Below the pieces are notes generated by a model, which saw only the letters and a list, made by a program, of their open reading frames with translations, was not told the origin of the DNA and did no database searches. Positions 7,605-14,934 of a DNA stretch of 64,000 nt are shown piece by piece; position 1 is the first letter of the stretch, and the number at the start of each line of letters is the position of its first letter. The translations under genes were made by a program, and so were the position numbers. The DNA comes from a virus: positions 1-64,000 of IMG/VR virus record IMGVR_UViG_3300034103_000398; one strand, given 5' to 3'.

Positions 7605-8189
7605 ATGAATATTTATTCAGAAACCAATTACCGCAAAATATACGAACAAAATAATGGTCCTATTCCAAAAGATACTGATGGTAGGAGTTATGAAATTCAT
7701 CACATTGACGGTAATCATAATAACAACGATATTAATAATCTTAAATTAGTTACTATCCATGAGCATTATGATATTCATTATGCTCAGGGTGATTACGGTG
7801 CATGTCATGCAATGGCAATTAGATTAAAGAAAACACCTAAAGAAATTTCAGAATTAGCACGATTATCTAATCAGAAAAGAGTCCAAGAAAATAATCACAA
7901 TTTTATTGGCGGCGATATTCAAAGAGAACATAATAAGCGTAGAGTTAAAAATAGAACACACCATTTTGTCGGAGATACTAATCCAGCTATTATCAGAGTT
8001 AAAGAAAAAACACATCATTTATTAAAAAGACCCGATGGTTCTTCAATATGCTCAGATAATGTTAAAAATGGAAAACATGCAACACAGAAAAAATGGATTT
8101 GTCCTCACTGCGGACTAGAAGGAAAAAATGCCTCGGCTGGTAAGCGTTGGCACTTTGATAATTGCAAGTCAGTTATCAGCCCTGAATAA
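7605..8189 (+). CDS. HNH homing endonuclease with C-terminal zinc finger
   Basis: 194 residues from the ATG at 7605 (AAAGGAGC ribosome site). The HNH core is EIHHIDGNHNNNDINNLKLV with EHYDIHY (about residues 28-60). A basic middle follows, then a C-terminal zinc finger CPHCGLEG...RWHFDNC of the kind seen in the GIY-YIG gene at 14239, so both enzymes seem to share a DNA-binding module. It is on the strand opposite to its neighbours, typical of an inserted free-standing endonuclease gene. Confidence 0.85.
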   Translation: MNIYSETNYRKIYEQNNGPIPKDTDGRSYEIHHIDGNHNNNDINNLKLVTIHEHYDIHYAQGDYGACHAMAIRLKKTPKEISELARLSNQKRVQENNHNFIGGDIQREHNKRRVKNRTHHFVGDTNPAIIRVKEKTHHLLKRPDGSSICSDNVKNGKHATQKKWICPHCGLEGKNASAGKRWHFDNCKSVISPE

Positions 8190-8226
8190 AGTATCGGTCC
8201 TAGCGTCCCTGAGGTAGTAAAATGAG

Positions 8227-8260
8227 TACTTTAGTTTCAGAAAAATGTAGTACTAAAGTA
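8227..8260. terminator. Hairpin between convergent genes
   Basis: Inverted repeat TACTTTAGT (8227-8235) / ACTAAAGTA (8252-8260), 9 bp with a 16-base loop, lying between the plus-strand HNH gene and the minus-strand gene at 8261. Possible bidirectional terminator. Confidence 0.4.
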
Positions 8261-8671
8261 TTACCATAGATGCGGTTCGTGTGTAGGTACATCTTTTAGG
8301 ATCATGACAATTTCCGTTTGCTCAGAATACACCAATCCCATCGCTTCTAAAATGTCGCGGCGTTCTTCTGCTGGCTTTTTCAACCATTCTTTAACAACTT
8401 CATAAGAGCCATGAGTTACCCCATTTACCAAATGATTCATGATCCACGATACTGTTTTCTTCAATGCAACTATTGTATTTGCAGGATGACTTCCACTTAT
8501 TGCCGACATAAAATCATTTGCAAATACTGCATTCCAGAAGCCGCCGGGATGAAAACCATGAACAAGATAATTGAAAATAGGATCGGCGTATTCTTTTGGA
8601 ACTTCGTATTGTGCGAAAGTTTCTAACAATTTATTTCTACTATGTGCTGTCAATGTCACGGTCAATGTCAT
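8261..8671 (-). CDS. Conserved phage protein of unknown function
   Basis: 136 residues, mostly helical, with FHPGGFWNAVFANDFMSAIS near residue 40. This looks like a recurrent phage protein but no role is known. Overlaps the upstream TOPRIM gene by 4 bases (ATGA). Confidence 0.6.
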   Translation of the reverse strand: MTLTVTLTAHSRNKLLETFAQYEVPKEYADPIFNYLVHGFHPGGFWNAVFANDFMSAISGSHPANTIVALKKTVSWIMNHLVNGVTHGSYEVVKEWLKKPAEERRDILEAMGLVYSEQTEIVMILKDVPTHEPHLW

Positions 8672-9189
8672 ACAAACCTCGCTACCAAATTGTTTACAAA
8701 TTCATCCGAGCTATCACCCAGGTCGTGGTCTTCACAGAATACAGCAACATCACCGAACTTGGCAAGCTTCCTACCGGCGGTGTCGTTGTCACAAACGGCT
8801 ACTACTTTTCTATTCAACATGAACAGGAAGTTTTTCAAGTCTGTGCCGGTGTTATTACTGAGGACTGCAAGGGCACTGTAGCCCTTTTCAGTGAGCCTAC
8901 ATGCATCGAACACCCCCTCAGTCAAGAAAACAACATGGGGTGACAAATGTAAACTTTCTACTCCCCAAACACCCAGTGTAGGTTGCTTTCGGTATGTGAA
9001 ATACTTACCCGATTTTGGATTGTTGTTTGGTTTCTTTTCGCCCTCTGGTCTGTATTGTTGGTAGCCAACAACTTGACCGCTCAAATTGTACAGGAAGAAT
9101 GTAGCAACACGCTCAACTTCGTCAACCATTGGACGATGCAACTCAAGATTGAGGTGTCTGTCTTTGAGGTGTTCTGTAACTGTCTTCAT
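8668..9189 (-). CDS. TOPRIM-domain protein, primase-like
   Basis: 173 residues from the ATG at 9189 (an in-frame GTG lies 6 bases upstream). A TOPRIM fold is visible: VVFLTEGVFDACRL (catalytic Glu) about residues 87-100 and VVAVCDNDTAGRKLA (DxD) about 130-144. It lacks zinc-finger and RNA-polymerase primase parts, so it resembles the short TOPRIM proteins of phages involved in priming or DNA processing. The -10 box ends 6 bases from the ATG, suggesting a leaderless mRNA. Confidence 0.7.
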   Translation of the reverse strand: MKTVTEHLKDRHLNLELHRPMVDEVERVATFFLYNLSGQVVGYQQYRPEGEKKPNNNPKSGKYFTYRKQPTLGVWGVESLHLSPHVVFLTEGVFDACRLTEKGYSALAVLSNNTGTDLKNFLFMLNRKVVAVCDNDTAGRKLAKFGDVAVFCEDHDLGDSSDEFVNNLVARFV

Positions 9190-9195
9190 GCTCAC

Positions 9196-9224
9196 AGTAT
9201 AACATTTTGGGCATTTGTTGTCAA
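9196..9224 (-). promoter_or_regulatory. Early sigma70-type promoter abutting the start codon
   Basis: TTGACA (9219-9224), 17 bp, TATACT (9196-9201); 6 bases to the ATG at 9189. Confidence 0.7.
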
Positions 9225-9649
9225 CCTTTATAATTCAAAACCTGCTCTAATATGAAGTTTTCTTTTTCTGCTACATCTATCTCCCAAGGTAATTTACTCC
9301 ATTCTTGTACTGTGGGAATCTTTGGTGCATAATATATTTTACTATTCCAAAGAAACGATCCGTCTCTTCTACCAGATAATTTACCAGTATAAGTTTGATT
9401 CAAATGAAGTAATTCATGTATCAATGGAACAATAACTTCTTTTACTGATAACCCTTCGTGCAATCTTATTCTATTTTTATAACGCTTATCCAATAAGGTT
9501 TCACCGTATATTGATTGTGATAATAATCGAAACTCTACTTCTATAGAATCTGGTATTTCTATAATACTAGAAACTATACGGAAAACATTTTCTACTACTA
9601 ACTCTCGGTTTCTATCATACTTGTCGCTGGAATATATAAACTTAATCAT
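9221..9649 (-). CDS. Zincin-like metalloprotease-type protein (HExxH)
   Basis: 142 residues from the ATG at 9649. The motif VIVPLIHELLHLNQTYTGKL contains HELLH (about residues 80-84), the zinc-binding HExxH of zincins. The size is that of small SprT-like or phage-encoded putative peptidases. A third zinc ligand is not obvious. A GCTAAATA box 5 bases before the ATG suggests late expression. Confidence 0.55.
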   Translation of the reverse strand: MIKFIYSSDKYDRNRELVVENVFRIVSSIIEIPDSIEVEFRLLSQSIYGETLLDKRYKNRIRLHEGLSVKEVIVPLIHELLHLNQTYTGKLSGRRDGSFLWNSKIYYAPKIPTVQEWSKLPWEIDVAEKENFILEQVLNYKG

Positions 9650-9654
9650 AGTTA

Positions 9655-9662
9655 TATTTAGC
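9655..9662 (-). promoter_or_regulatory. Late-type box GCTAAATA next to start codon
   Basis: Minus strand GCTAAATA, 5 bases upstream of the ATG at 9649; part of a recurrent arrangement in this genome. Confidence 0.4.
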
Positions 9663-9667
9663 CACAA

Positions 9668-9691
9668 AAAAAGGGACCTAAGTCCCTTTTT
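9668..9691 (-). terminator. Intrinsic terminator ending the 9.7-11.2 kb operon
   Basis: Perfect 10-bp stem AAAAAGGGAC / GTCCCTTTTT with a 4-base loop. It overlaps the last codons of 9678-9860, is followed by a T-rich run on the minus strand and could act in both directions. Confidence 0.8.
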
Positions 9692-9860
9692 GTAAACGCT
9701 CTATTTCGTTGGCGGCTTCTTCTAATAAGTTGGCAATTTTATCAGGTGCACCTTCTTCTACTGATTTTCTATTTGGAATCTGTCTGCGAATCTCAGCACG
9801 TTTCCTGAGACGGAATACTAGGCTTTGTTGTGCTACTGGTAAATGTGATTCGTCAATCAT
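9678..9860 (-). CDS. Small helical phage protein
   Basis: 60 residues, ending PDKIANLLEEAANEIERLQK, a pattern common in small phage proteins and probably a coiled coil. Last gene of the overlapping chain at 9.7-11.2 kb; its end forms the terminator. Function unknown. Confidence 0.6.
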   Translation of the reverse strand: MIDESHLPVAQQSLVFRLRKRAEIRRQIPNRKSVEEGAPDKIANLLEEAANEIERLQKGT

Positions 9861-10141
9861 TCTTCAACTCCAAAAAAGTGTTCTCTAACAGAGACATAAC
9901 TATCAACACCACATTGAACATAACCATCCCAATGTGTGTCCTTCATCATTTCCTTATCTTCCATTACAGGCTTATATTCTTCTTCAATTTTCTTTAGGCA
10001 TTCTCGCACAATCAACTCGGCGAATTTTTCAAACACTACTTGAGAATCTGGTGGAACATAAACTTCCCAATCCTCGTAACCTGATTGTTTCTTGGCCTGA
10101 TATTCTGCTCGTTCGATAAGTGATTTAATTTGTTCGTTCAT
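9857..10141 (-). CDS. Small paralogous protein (EKFAELI...GVEE family), copy 2
   Basis: 94 residues from the ATG at 10141 (MNEQIKSLIERAEYQAKK), central FEKFAELIVRECLKKIEEEY, end HFFGVEE. Paralogue of 6347-6568 and 10254-10496. Start and stop both overlap neighbours (ATGA). Function unknown. Confidence 0.65.
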   Translation of the reverse strand: MNEQIKSLIERAEYQAKKQSGYEDWEVYVPPDSQVVFEKFAELIVRECLKKIEEEYKPVMEDKEMMKDTHWDGYVQCGVDSYVSVREHFFGVEE

Positions 10142-10257
10142 AAAAACCACTCCATGTAAATCCAAGCCACAATGCAAGCAACATTAAACCATACAGCAAA
10201 CAATATCATGTAGAGCATCACCTGAGCCCGTCGCCCTGCTTGTTCACCTTCGTTCAT
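10138..10257 (-). CDS. 39-residue membrane peptide
   Basis: MNEGEQAGRRAQVMLYMILF then a hydrophobic helix ending in EWFL. A single-pass membrane micropeptide tied to both neighbours by 4-base ATGA overlaps, which supports real translation. Confidence 0.5.
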   Translation of the reverse strand: MNEGEQAGRRAQVMLYMILFAVWFNVACIVAWIYMEWFL

Positions 10258-10496
10258 TCTTCTACTCCAAAATGTTTTCTAATCTTATTGGCAATGATAG
10301 CACCCATATCATCTTCTCTATGACTTGATCCTAGCGCAAGGTCGATGCATTCGTAAGCAATCAACTCAGCAAACTTTTCGTAAACTTGCTGACTGAATCC
10401 TTTTATATCTTCTACTGCACAATTTTCAATATCAATTGGTTCATTGAAAGCCTCTTGTTGCGCCTGTATATGAAGTTCTCGAATTCGTTCATTCAT
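10254..10496 (-). CDS. Small paralogous protein (EKFAELI...GVEE family), copy 3
   Basis: 80 residues (MNERIRELHIQAQQEAF; YEKFAELIAYECID; KHFGVEE). The shared ends define a three-member family here. Unknown function. Confidence 0.65.
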   Translation of the reverse strand: MNERIRELHIQAQQEAFNEPIDIENCAVEDIKGFSQQVYEKFAELIAYECIDLALGSSHREDDMGAIIANKIRKHFGVEE

Positions 10497-10666
10497 GGAT
10501 GCGGCCCTCTTCCCATGTAATAATCTGCCAATCGTTCCTCTTGCAGTTCCTGCATTTCTGGAATCATCTTTTCCAACACTTTGAGAACCTTTTTCAGTCT
10601 ACCTGGCTTATCACCAAAGGCAAAGATAATGGCTCTACGAATATCTAATTCTTCATGACTTTTCAT
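10493..10666 (-). CDS. 57-residue helical protein
   Basis: MKSHEELDIRRAIIFAFGDK, then helical KKVLKVLEKMIPEMQELQEE, a possible coiled coil. Coupled to both neighbours through ATGA overlaps. Unknown function. Confidence 0.5.
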   Translation of the reverse strand: MKSHEELDIRRAIIFAFGDKPGRLKKVLKVLEKMIPEMQELQEERLADYYMGRGPHP

Positions 10667-10806
10667 TTTTGATTCCTTACCATGTCATTCCATTCATTCA
10701 CACTACGACCCTGCATTTCTATGATGTGGTGATACCCAGCAAACTTTACAAGTATAGGATACCAAAGATGGTCCACATATCTTGGAATTACTCTCACTGA
10801 GGTCAT
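10663..10806 (-). CDS. 47-residue unknown protein
   Basis: MTSVRVIPRYVDHLWYPILV onward, ending NEWNDMVRNQK. ATGA overlaps on both sides support it as a real cistron. Confidence 0.45.
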   Translation of the reverse strand: MTSVRVIPRYVDHLWYPILVKFAGYHHIIEMQGRSVNEWNDMVRNQK

Positions 10807-10913
10807 TCTACTACCTTATATTGTGAAAAAGGATACGTTTCAATCAGCCACTCTAATAGTTCTTCACTGTAGGGCAGTCTGATTGAATCGTATTTGTTTG
10901 TAATGTAGGTCAT
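10803..10913 (-). CDS. 36-residue unknown protein
   Basis: MTYITNKYDSIRLPYSEELL then EWLIETYPFSQYKVVE. ATGA overlaps with both neighbours. Too short to classify. Confidence 0.45.
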   Translation of the reverse strand: MTYITNKYDSIRLPYSEELLEWLIETYPFSQYKVVE

Positions 10914-11167
10914 AGTGCGTGACTCCTCAGTTTAATCCAAAAGAACTCTTTCATATCAACTGGAGTATTATTTTTCTCGGTACGTCGATTTTTAATAAAT
11001 TTAACACCGTGATCTTCTTCTGACCACATCCTATCGGAAAAAGCCTTTATCTCCCAAAGGCGGTGAACAGGTACAGGTCTAATCACGTTGTCGGCATCGT
11101 AGATAGCAAGGTACTTGTGCCCATACTTCTCTACGAATGTATCTGAAATTTCAAAAAACACATTCAT
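10910..11167 (-). CDS. Unknown protein, first of an overlapping gene chain
   Basis: 85 residues starting MNVFFEISDTFVEKYGHKYL. It is first of eight cistrons (11167 to 9678) each overlapping the next by ATGA. No domain recognised; no consensus promoter directly upstream, so it probably reads from further up. Confidence 0.55.
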   Translation of the reverse strand: MNVFFEISDTFVEKYGHKYLAIYDADNVIRPVPVHRLWEIKAFSDRMWSEEDHGVKFIKNRRTEKNNTPVDMKEFFWIKLRSHAL

Positions 11168-11184
11168 CAGTTACCCTTAGACAT

Positions 11185-11388
11185 TTATCTACCTACTGCA
11201 ATCAATCGTACACGAAGGTTATTTAAACTTGACTGGATAGTCATAAGTTCTGCCAACGCTTTAGTATAGTGTCCATTAGGATGTTTATCATGTCCTAATT
11301 TACGATCCACACCCAGAGCCATTTTAACACTGGCAATGGCTGTATCAACTGCTTCAATTCGTGCTTCAAGTTTTTCTAAATCTGTCAT
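11185..11388 (-). CDS. Small helical protein
   Basis: 67 residues, helical (MTDLEKLEARIEAVDTAIAS), likely a coiled coil. Starts 1 base after the stop of the gene upstream. Unknown function. Confidence 0.55.
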   Translation of the reverse strand: MTDLEKLEARIEAVDTAIASVKMALGVDRKLGHDKHPNGHYTKALAELMTIQSSLNNLRVRLIAVGR

Positions 11389-11389
11389 A

Positions 11390-11692
11390 TCATCCCCACT
11401 TTAACATAAAGAACACAGCGTCCTTTTCGTTTTTAAATCTATACTCAAACGGTCCAGTACTCCAGCGAGGATTATTATATCCTTCGTTTCTGTGTCCAAA
11501 ACACTTTGAGCACCACTCTGTCATTTCGTCCTTGTCTTCCCACCAATCACCGCCTGAATAATATACAGTGTATTTTTGAGGAGCAAGTTCTTCACGCACT
11601 CGCATCTCAAGAGTCCGAGGTCTTCGTTTTCCACTCATCCAGCTAAAGGTACTCATAGGATACATGCTCTCTATGTCGTAGTTAACAATCAA
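11390..11692 (-). CDS. Unknown phage protein, start uncertain
   Basis: 100 residues if the TTG at 11692, which overlaps the upstream stop (TTGA), is used; 91 or 88 from the ATGs at 11665 or 11656. The body MSTFSWMSGKRRPRTLEMRV and later WWEDKDEMTEW with a CSKC pair look like a conserved small phage protein, perhaps metal-binding. Function unknown. Confidence 0.5.
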   Translation of the reverse strand: MIVNYDIESMYPMSTFSWMSGKRRPRTLEMRVREELAPQKYTVYYSGGDWWEDKDEMTEWCSKCFGHRNEGYNNPRWSTGPFEYRFKNEKDAVFFMLKWG

Positions 11693-12231
11693 GAGCCTGT
11701 ACCTACAAATCGACTGGCTTCGGCGTGCAAATCTGCGTCACCCTTAGTCATCACAGCCAATAACAATCTCTTTTCCTCCAAGTAAGTCTTGGCGAAAGCT
11801 GGATCGTGAGCCATGATGCTACGGCTGTTGCTGATCAAATCTGCCAACTTGATAGTCTGTGCTTCTGCAGGAGCTTCGGCAGTGTGAGCACGATCCATAG
11901 CCTTACGAACTGCACGATTGCCATCTTCGGGCTTGCTAACGTCAGTTAACCAGCCAACCAAGGTAGCGATATCGATACCAAAAGCCATATGGATGTCAGT
12001 GTATGTGCAACCAGTGTCTTCCACAACATCATGCAACCAAGCAGCCGCAACCATGTCAGGAGTTGAACCTGGAACACCTGCTACGATCTTGGCAACCTCT
12101 GCAGGGTGGACGATGTAGGGTTCGTTGGTATACTTGCGCCTCTGTCCAACAGCCGCATGAGCAGCCATGGCATAGACTTGGGCCTTACGCACAACGTCCA
12201 TGCCACTTTGATCCATTGTGAAGTTTTCCAT
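11689..12231 (-). CDS. HD-domain (p)ppGpp hydrolase-like protein
   Basis: 180 residues from the ATG at 12231 (AAAGGAGAA site). The HD signature is HPAEVAKIVAGV (about residue 43), WLHDVVEDTGC (about 65-75) and a later ADLISN metal-site segment (about 134). This is the arrangement of RelA/SpoT hydrolase domains and small MESH1-type alarmone hydrolases. It may degrade ppGpp during infection and so release host stringent control; substrate not proven. Confidence 0.75.
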   Translation of the reverse strand: MENFTMDQSGMDVVRKAQVYAMAAHAAVGQRRKYTNEPYIVHPAEVAKIVAGVPGSTPDMVAAAWLHDVVEDTGCTYTDIHMAFGIDIATLVGWLTDVSKPEDGNRAVRKAMDRAHTAEAPAEAQTIKLADLISNSRSIMAHDPAFAKTYLEEKRLLLAVMTKGDADLHAEASRFVGTGS

Positions 12232-12242
12232 ACTGTTCTCCT

Positions 12243-12386
12243 TTAATCTAAGAACCAAACTCGACCTTCGTCAACAGTCACTTCGCCGGAGAAGTCACCT
12301 TCGTACTCTCCGCCGTTCTGAGAAACCATTATTTCCATTTCCCCGTCTAACTGAGACAGCAATTCTATTAATTCACGTACCAACAT
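12243..12386 (-). CDS. Small conserved phage protein (47 aa)
   Basis: MLVRELIELLSQLDGEMEIM then QNGGEYEGDFSGEV, with a strong AAAGGAGA ribosome site. A recurrent short phage protein type of unknown function. Directly behind the perfect promoter at 12417-12445 and 11 bases before the HD gene. Confidence 0.6.
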   Translation of the reverse strand: MLVRELIELLSQLDGEMEIMVSQNGGEYEGDFSGEVTVDEGRVWFLD

Positions 12387-12416
12387 GTCTATCTCCTTTA
12401 ATCAATCTAAGTATAG

Positions 12417-12445
12417 ATTATATGCCCAAAATGATTTATTGTCAA
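12417..12445 (-). promoter_or_regulatory. Early promoter, perfect consensus
   Basis: TTGACA (12440-12445), 17 bp, TATAAT (12417-12422); drives 12243-12386 and the HD gene. Confidence 0.85.
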
Positions 12446-12448
12446 CCT

Positions 12449-12697
12449 TTAGACTGATACTGTTTCACAGAACCAACCTTCACGTTCAATCTTACGCTTT
12501 GCGGACATCATAGTCTTGCGATGTGCAATGAACTCAGGTGTCAGTTTAGCGTGGATGCCACCCATTTCCATCATTGCCAGCAGTGCGGCGTCACGCTTTG
12601 CATACGTCTTAATTGCGTTTAGGGGAATCATGAATTGACGACCAGAGCCATCAGCGTTTTTGAAAGCTGGGCTAGTGTACAGAATTTTGAATTTCAT
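12449..12697 (-). CDS. Unknown phage protein
   Basis: 82 residues starting MKFKILYTSPAFKNADGSGR, basic. Behind its own promoter (12728-12756). No domain recognised. Confidence 0.6.
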   Translation of the reverse strand: MKFKILYTSPAFKNADGSGRQFMIPLNAIKTYAKRDAALLAMMEMGGIHAKLTPEFIAHRKTMMSAKRKIEREGWFCETVSV

Positions 12698-12727
12698 TTC
12701 GATCTCCTTTAATCAATCTATACATGT

Positions 12728-12756
12728 ATTATATGCCCAAAACGAATTAAAGTCAA
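12728..12756 (-). promoter_or_regulatory. Early sigma70-type promoter
   Basis: TTGACT (12751-12756), 17 bp, TATAAT (12728-12733). Confidence 0.75.
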
Positions 12757-12774
12757 CCTTTGAAAAGTAGTACT

Positions 12775-13236
12775 TTATACTACCCTAATTTCAGTGAACC
12801 CTTCATCTAATGTAGGTTCTTCCCAAGAGCCAATCATGCTATAGATAACATGATCCGGAATTTCCTTGCCGGGACGATTCATCAATCTACGCATAAGTTC
12901 TGTATGCTCGGGTGTGCGAAACACTATAGCAATATGCTCATAGTCTGGCAACATGTTGAACTTGCGAGCACGACTCTTAACAGTAGTACTAGTTTGATCC
13001 CAGATAATATCTCGACCCATTTCACGTGCCGCAATGACTTCTTTCGCCATTAAGTCTACCGCAGTGGGCATAAAATCTACAAACACTTGAGAATAGTTAC
13101 GACCTACTTCCTTAGCATAAATTTCAACCCACTTGTCTGTACTAACTTTTGCACAGCTTAGGGCCCAGTCTTGTTTGTCAATCCAAGTACTCTTACCTGA
13201 ACCGGGCACTCCTACTAACTGATAACACTTTGGCAT
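12775..13236 (-). CDS. P-loop kinase (polynucleotide-kinase-like)
   Basis: 153 residues. Walker A GVPGSGKST at residues 9-17, a Walker-B/DQTS element (IIWDQTSTTVKSR, about 98) and an arginine-rich lid (RRLMNRPGKEIP, about 121). This is the AAA_33 kinase type seen in the 5'-kinase half of T4 Pnk and in hnRNP-U-like kinases. No phosphatase domain is fused. It may act in nucleic-acid end repair, possibly tRNA repair given the RNA-rich genome; that is inference. Confidence 0.7.
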   Translation of the reverse strand: MPKCYQLVGVPGSGKSTWIDKQDWALSCAKVSTDKWVEIYAKEVGRNYSQVFVDFMPTAVDLMAKEVIAAREMGRDIIWDQTSTTVKSRARKFNMLPDYEHIAIVFRTPEHTELMRRLMNRPGKEIPDHVIYSMIGSWEEPTLDEGFTEIRVV

Positions 13237-13245
13237 TCTTACTCC

Positions 13246-13788
13246 TTAGTGGTGACTACGAATCTCACCCTTCAATGCATCCTTGACCATGTAGTCAAAG
13301 TTGCTAACCACTCGACCAGTAGCGTCAAACGCAACATCACGGGCACGATACTTCTCCATGCCAGTTGGCTTACCGTGTACATGTCCATAGAAGTGAACCG
13401 CACCACGGTGCATTTGGTCCCACTCCCAGATAGGATAGTGCATCATAATCACTGTAGTACCTTCATGTACATAACGCAAGTAATTATGAATCTCCTGGAA
13501 TTCTCTACGGAAGCTAGGGTCGTTCAACAACTTGCGGTCGTGATTTCCCTCAACCAAAATCTTAGTACCGTTCAATCGGCGCAATACAGCTACTGCATCC
13601 TTAGCAGGCAAGAATGCAAAGTCACCAAGAATAAAAACTTCATCCTCAGGCTTCACATCCCTGTTCCACTCTTGTATCATTACTTCATTCATGTGCTTTA
13701 CGTCAGTAAAGCCTGCCCGTGTTACTGGGCAAAACTTCATAATGTTTGCGTGACCAAAGTGCAGGTCACTTGTAATCCATTTTGTCAT
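13246..13788 (-). CDS. Calcineurin-like metallophosphoesterase
   Basis: 180 residues with all family motifs: SDLHFGH (7-13), GDF (about 55), EGNHDR (about 79), MMHYPIW (about 114) and FYGHVHG (about 133). These supply the two-metal site. Such small phage enzymes act on phosphodiesters or cyclic nucleotides; the substrate is unknown. It lies beside the P-loop kinase (9-base gap), so the two may form an end-processing pair. Confidence 0.85.
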   Translation of the reverse strand: MTKWITSDLHFGHANIMKFCPVTRAGFTDVKHMNEVMIQEWNRDVKPEDEVFILGDFAFLPAKDAVAVLRRLNGTKILVEGNHDRKLLNDPSFRREFQEIHNYLRYVHEGTTVIMMHYPIWEWDQMHRGAVHFYGHVHGKPTGMEKYRARDVAFDATGRVVSNFDYMVKDALKGEIRSHH

Positions 13789-13997
13789 TTTCTTTTTCCA
13801 ATCTTGCTCACAACATCAGCCTTGCTGGTTTGCAGTTGATTCAGGAATCTGCGATAGACACGCAATGCGGCGATGCTCATTGGGTCATCTTTAGCTTCAA
13901 GTTCCTGAATACGGTCTTGTAATTCTTTCTCTTTAGCACGATGACGTTCAACATCGGCTTTGAGACCTTTGGCGTCTTGCCAAAAATATTTCAACAT
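13785..13997 (-). CDS. Small coiled-coil protein
   Basis: 70 residues with a heptad-like stretch (LKADVERHRAKEKELQDRIQ). Overlaps the phosphoesterase gene by 4 bases. Unknown function. Confidence 0.6.
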   Translation of the reverse strand: MLKYFWQDAKGLKADVERHRAKEKELQDRIQELEAKDDPMSIAALRVYRRFLNQLQTSKADVVSKIGKRK

Positions 13998-14018
13998 ATC
14001 GTGCTCCTTTCTTAAAAA

Positions 14019-14246
14019 TTAAACTCGTTCTTTTTTTACTCTACCGATACGTGCTGACTTGTCCCAATCGTACTTTATTCCATCTGGGCACTTGCCGTCT
14101 TTGACGGAGTCAACGCCAAACATACCGCATACTTCAAACCCGTGACCCTTGATAGTCACAAACTCGTTCATTGCCTTGGCCTTGTGCATTGCTTCATCCA
14201 ATGTCGTTACATCAAATGCTACAACCTTACCTTTTACATTATACAT
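14019..14246 (-). CDS. Unknown phage protein
   Basis: 75 residues from the ATG at 14246 (AGGAA site upstream). Alpha/beta, with TTLDEAMHKAKAMNEFV. Overlaps the end of the homing endonuclease gene by 8 bases. Unknown function. Confidence 0.55.
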   Translation of the reverse strand: MYNVKGKVVAFDVTTLDEAMHKAKAMNEFVTIKGHGFEVCGMFGVDSVKDGKCPDGIKYDWDKSARIGRVKKERV

Positions 14247-14889
14247 CAATATTCCTATTTTTACATTTATCAAAGTGCCATTGAATCATTGAACCACCGC
14301 CCCCTGTTTTACCGCAATGTGGGCAAGTGATTTTCTCTTTTGGTTTTCTCAAATTTTCCTTAAACTCTTCGGTTCTTTTTATACCTGCGCTTAACATTTT
14401 TTCAGAAATTTTCTTCTTCAAAGATACTGCATCTTCCCCGTGAATATCATTATATGACTTTCCCTTTAAAGGAGATTCTCCCATAACTTGAAGTGCTCGT
14501 TTTTGTTTTATTTTCTGCCTGGTATCATCAGTTCGGCTATATAACCCTGTTCTTCCTTTATTCCACGGTGGTGCTGATCTTCTGAATTGTTGTTCATTGT
14601 GACAGCAATGTTCGTTCAAGAGTAATGGTTCATTCCAGTGCTCATGAATCAATTTTTGCTCAAATGAATACGCATCTTTACCAGTCTCAAATTCTGCTAC
14701 GATAGTCCATTCAAAATTGTCAAAGTTGTCCTTAACTGCTTTTGAAGAACTCTTATATAACGGAAAATCAATTTCTGGTATCCTATTCAGTTTAACATTC
14801 GCCTCACGATATCCTATATAAAAATGACCAGTGATTTTGTTAGTACAGCGATAAACATACGGTTTTGCTTTAGTTGGATAAGTATTCAT
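14239..14889 (-). CDS. GIY-YIG homing endonuclease with NUMOD3 and zinc finger
   Basis: 216 residues from the ATG at 14889 (AGGAGAA site). GIY-YIG core: YVYRC and FYIGYREA (residues about 11-30), the catalytic Glu in FEQKLIHEHW. Then NUMOD3-like DNA-binding repeats (PPWNKGRTG; SPLKGKSYNDIHGEDAVSLK). A C-terminal zinc finger (CPHCGKTG...QWHFDKC) matches the one in the HNH gene at 7605. A free-standing homing endonuclease; a GATAAATA box lies 17 bases upstream. Confidence 0.85.
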   Translation of the reverse strand: MNTYPTKAKPYVYRCTNKITGHFYIGYREANVKLNRIPEIDFPLYKSSSKAVKDNFDNFEWTIVAEFETGKDAYSFEQKLIHEHWNEPLLLNEHCCHNEQQFRRSAPPWNKGRTGLYSRTDDTRQKIKQKRALQVMGESPLKGKSYNDIHGEDAVSLKKKISEKMLSAGIKRTEEFKENLRKPKEKITCPHCGKTGGGGSMIQWHFDKCKNRNIDV

Positions 14890-14906
14890 GATTTCTCCTA
14901 TATACT

Positions 14907-14914
14907 TATTTATC
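14907..14914 (-). promoter_or_regulatory. Late-type promoter box GATAAATA
   Basis: Minus strand GATAAATA 17 bases before the homing endonuclease ATG. Confidence 0.45.
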
Positions 14915-14934
14915 CCAACCAAGCACTTTTATCA

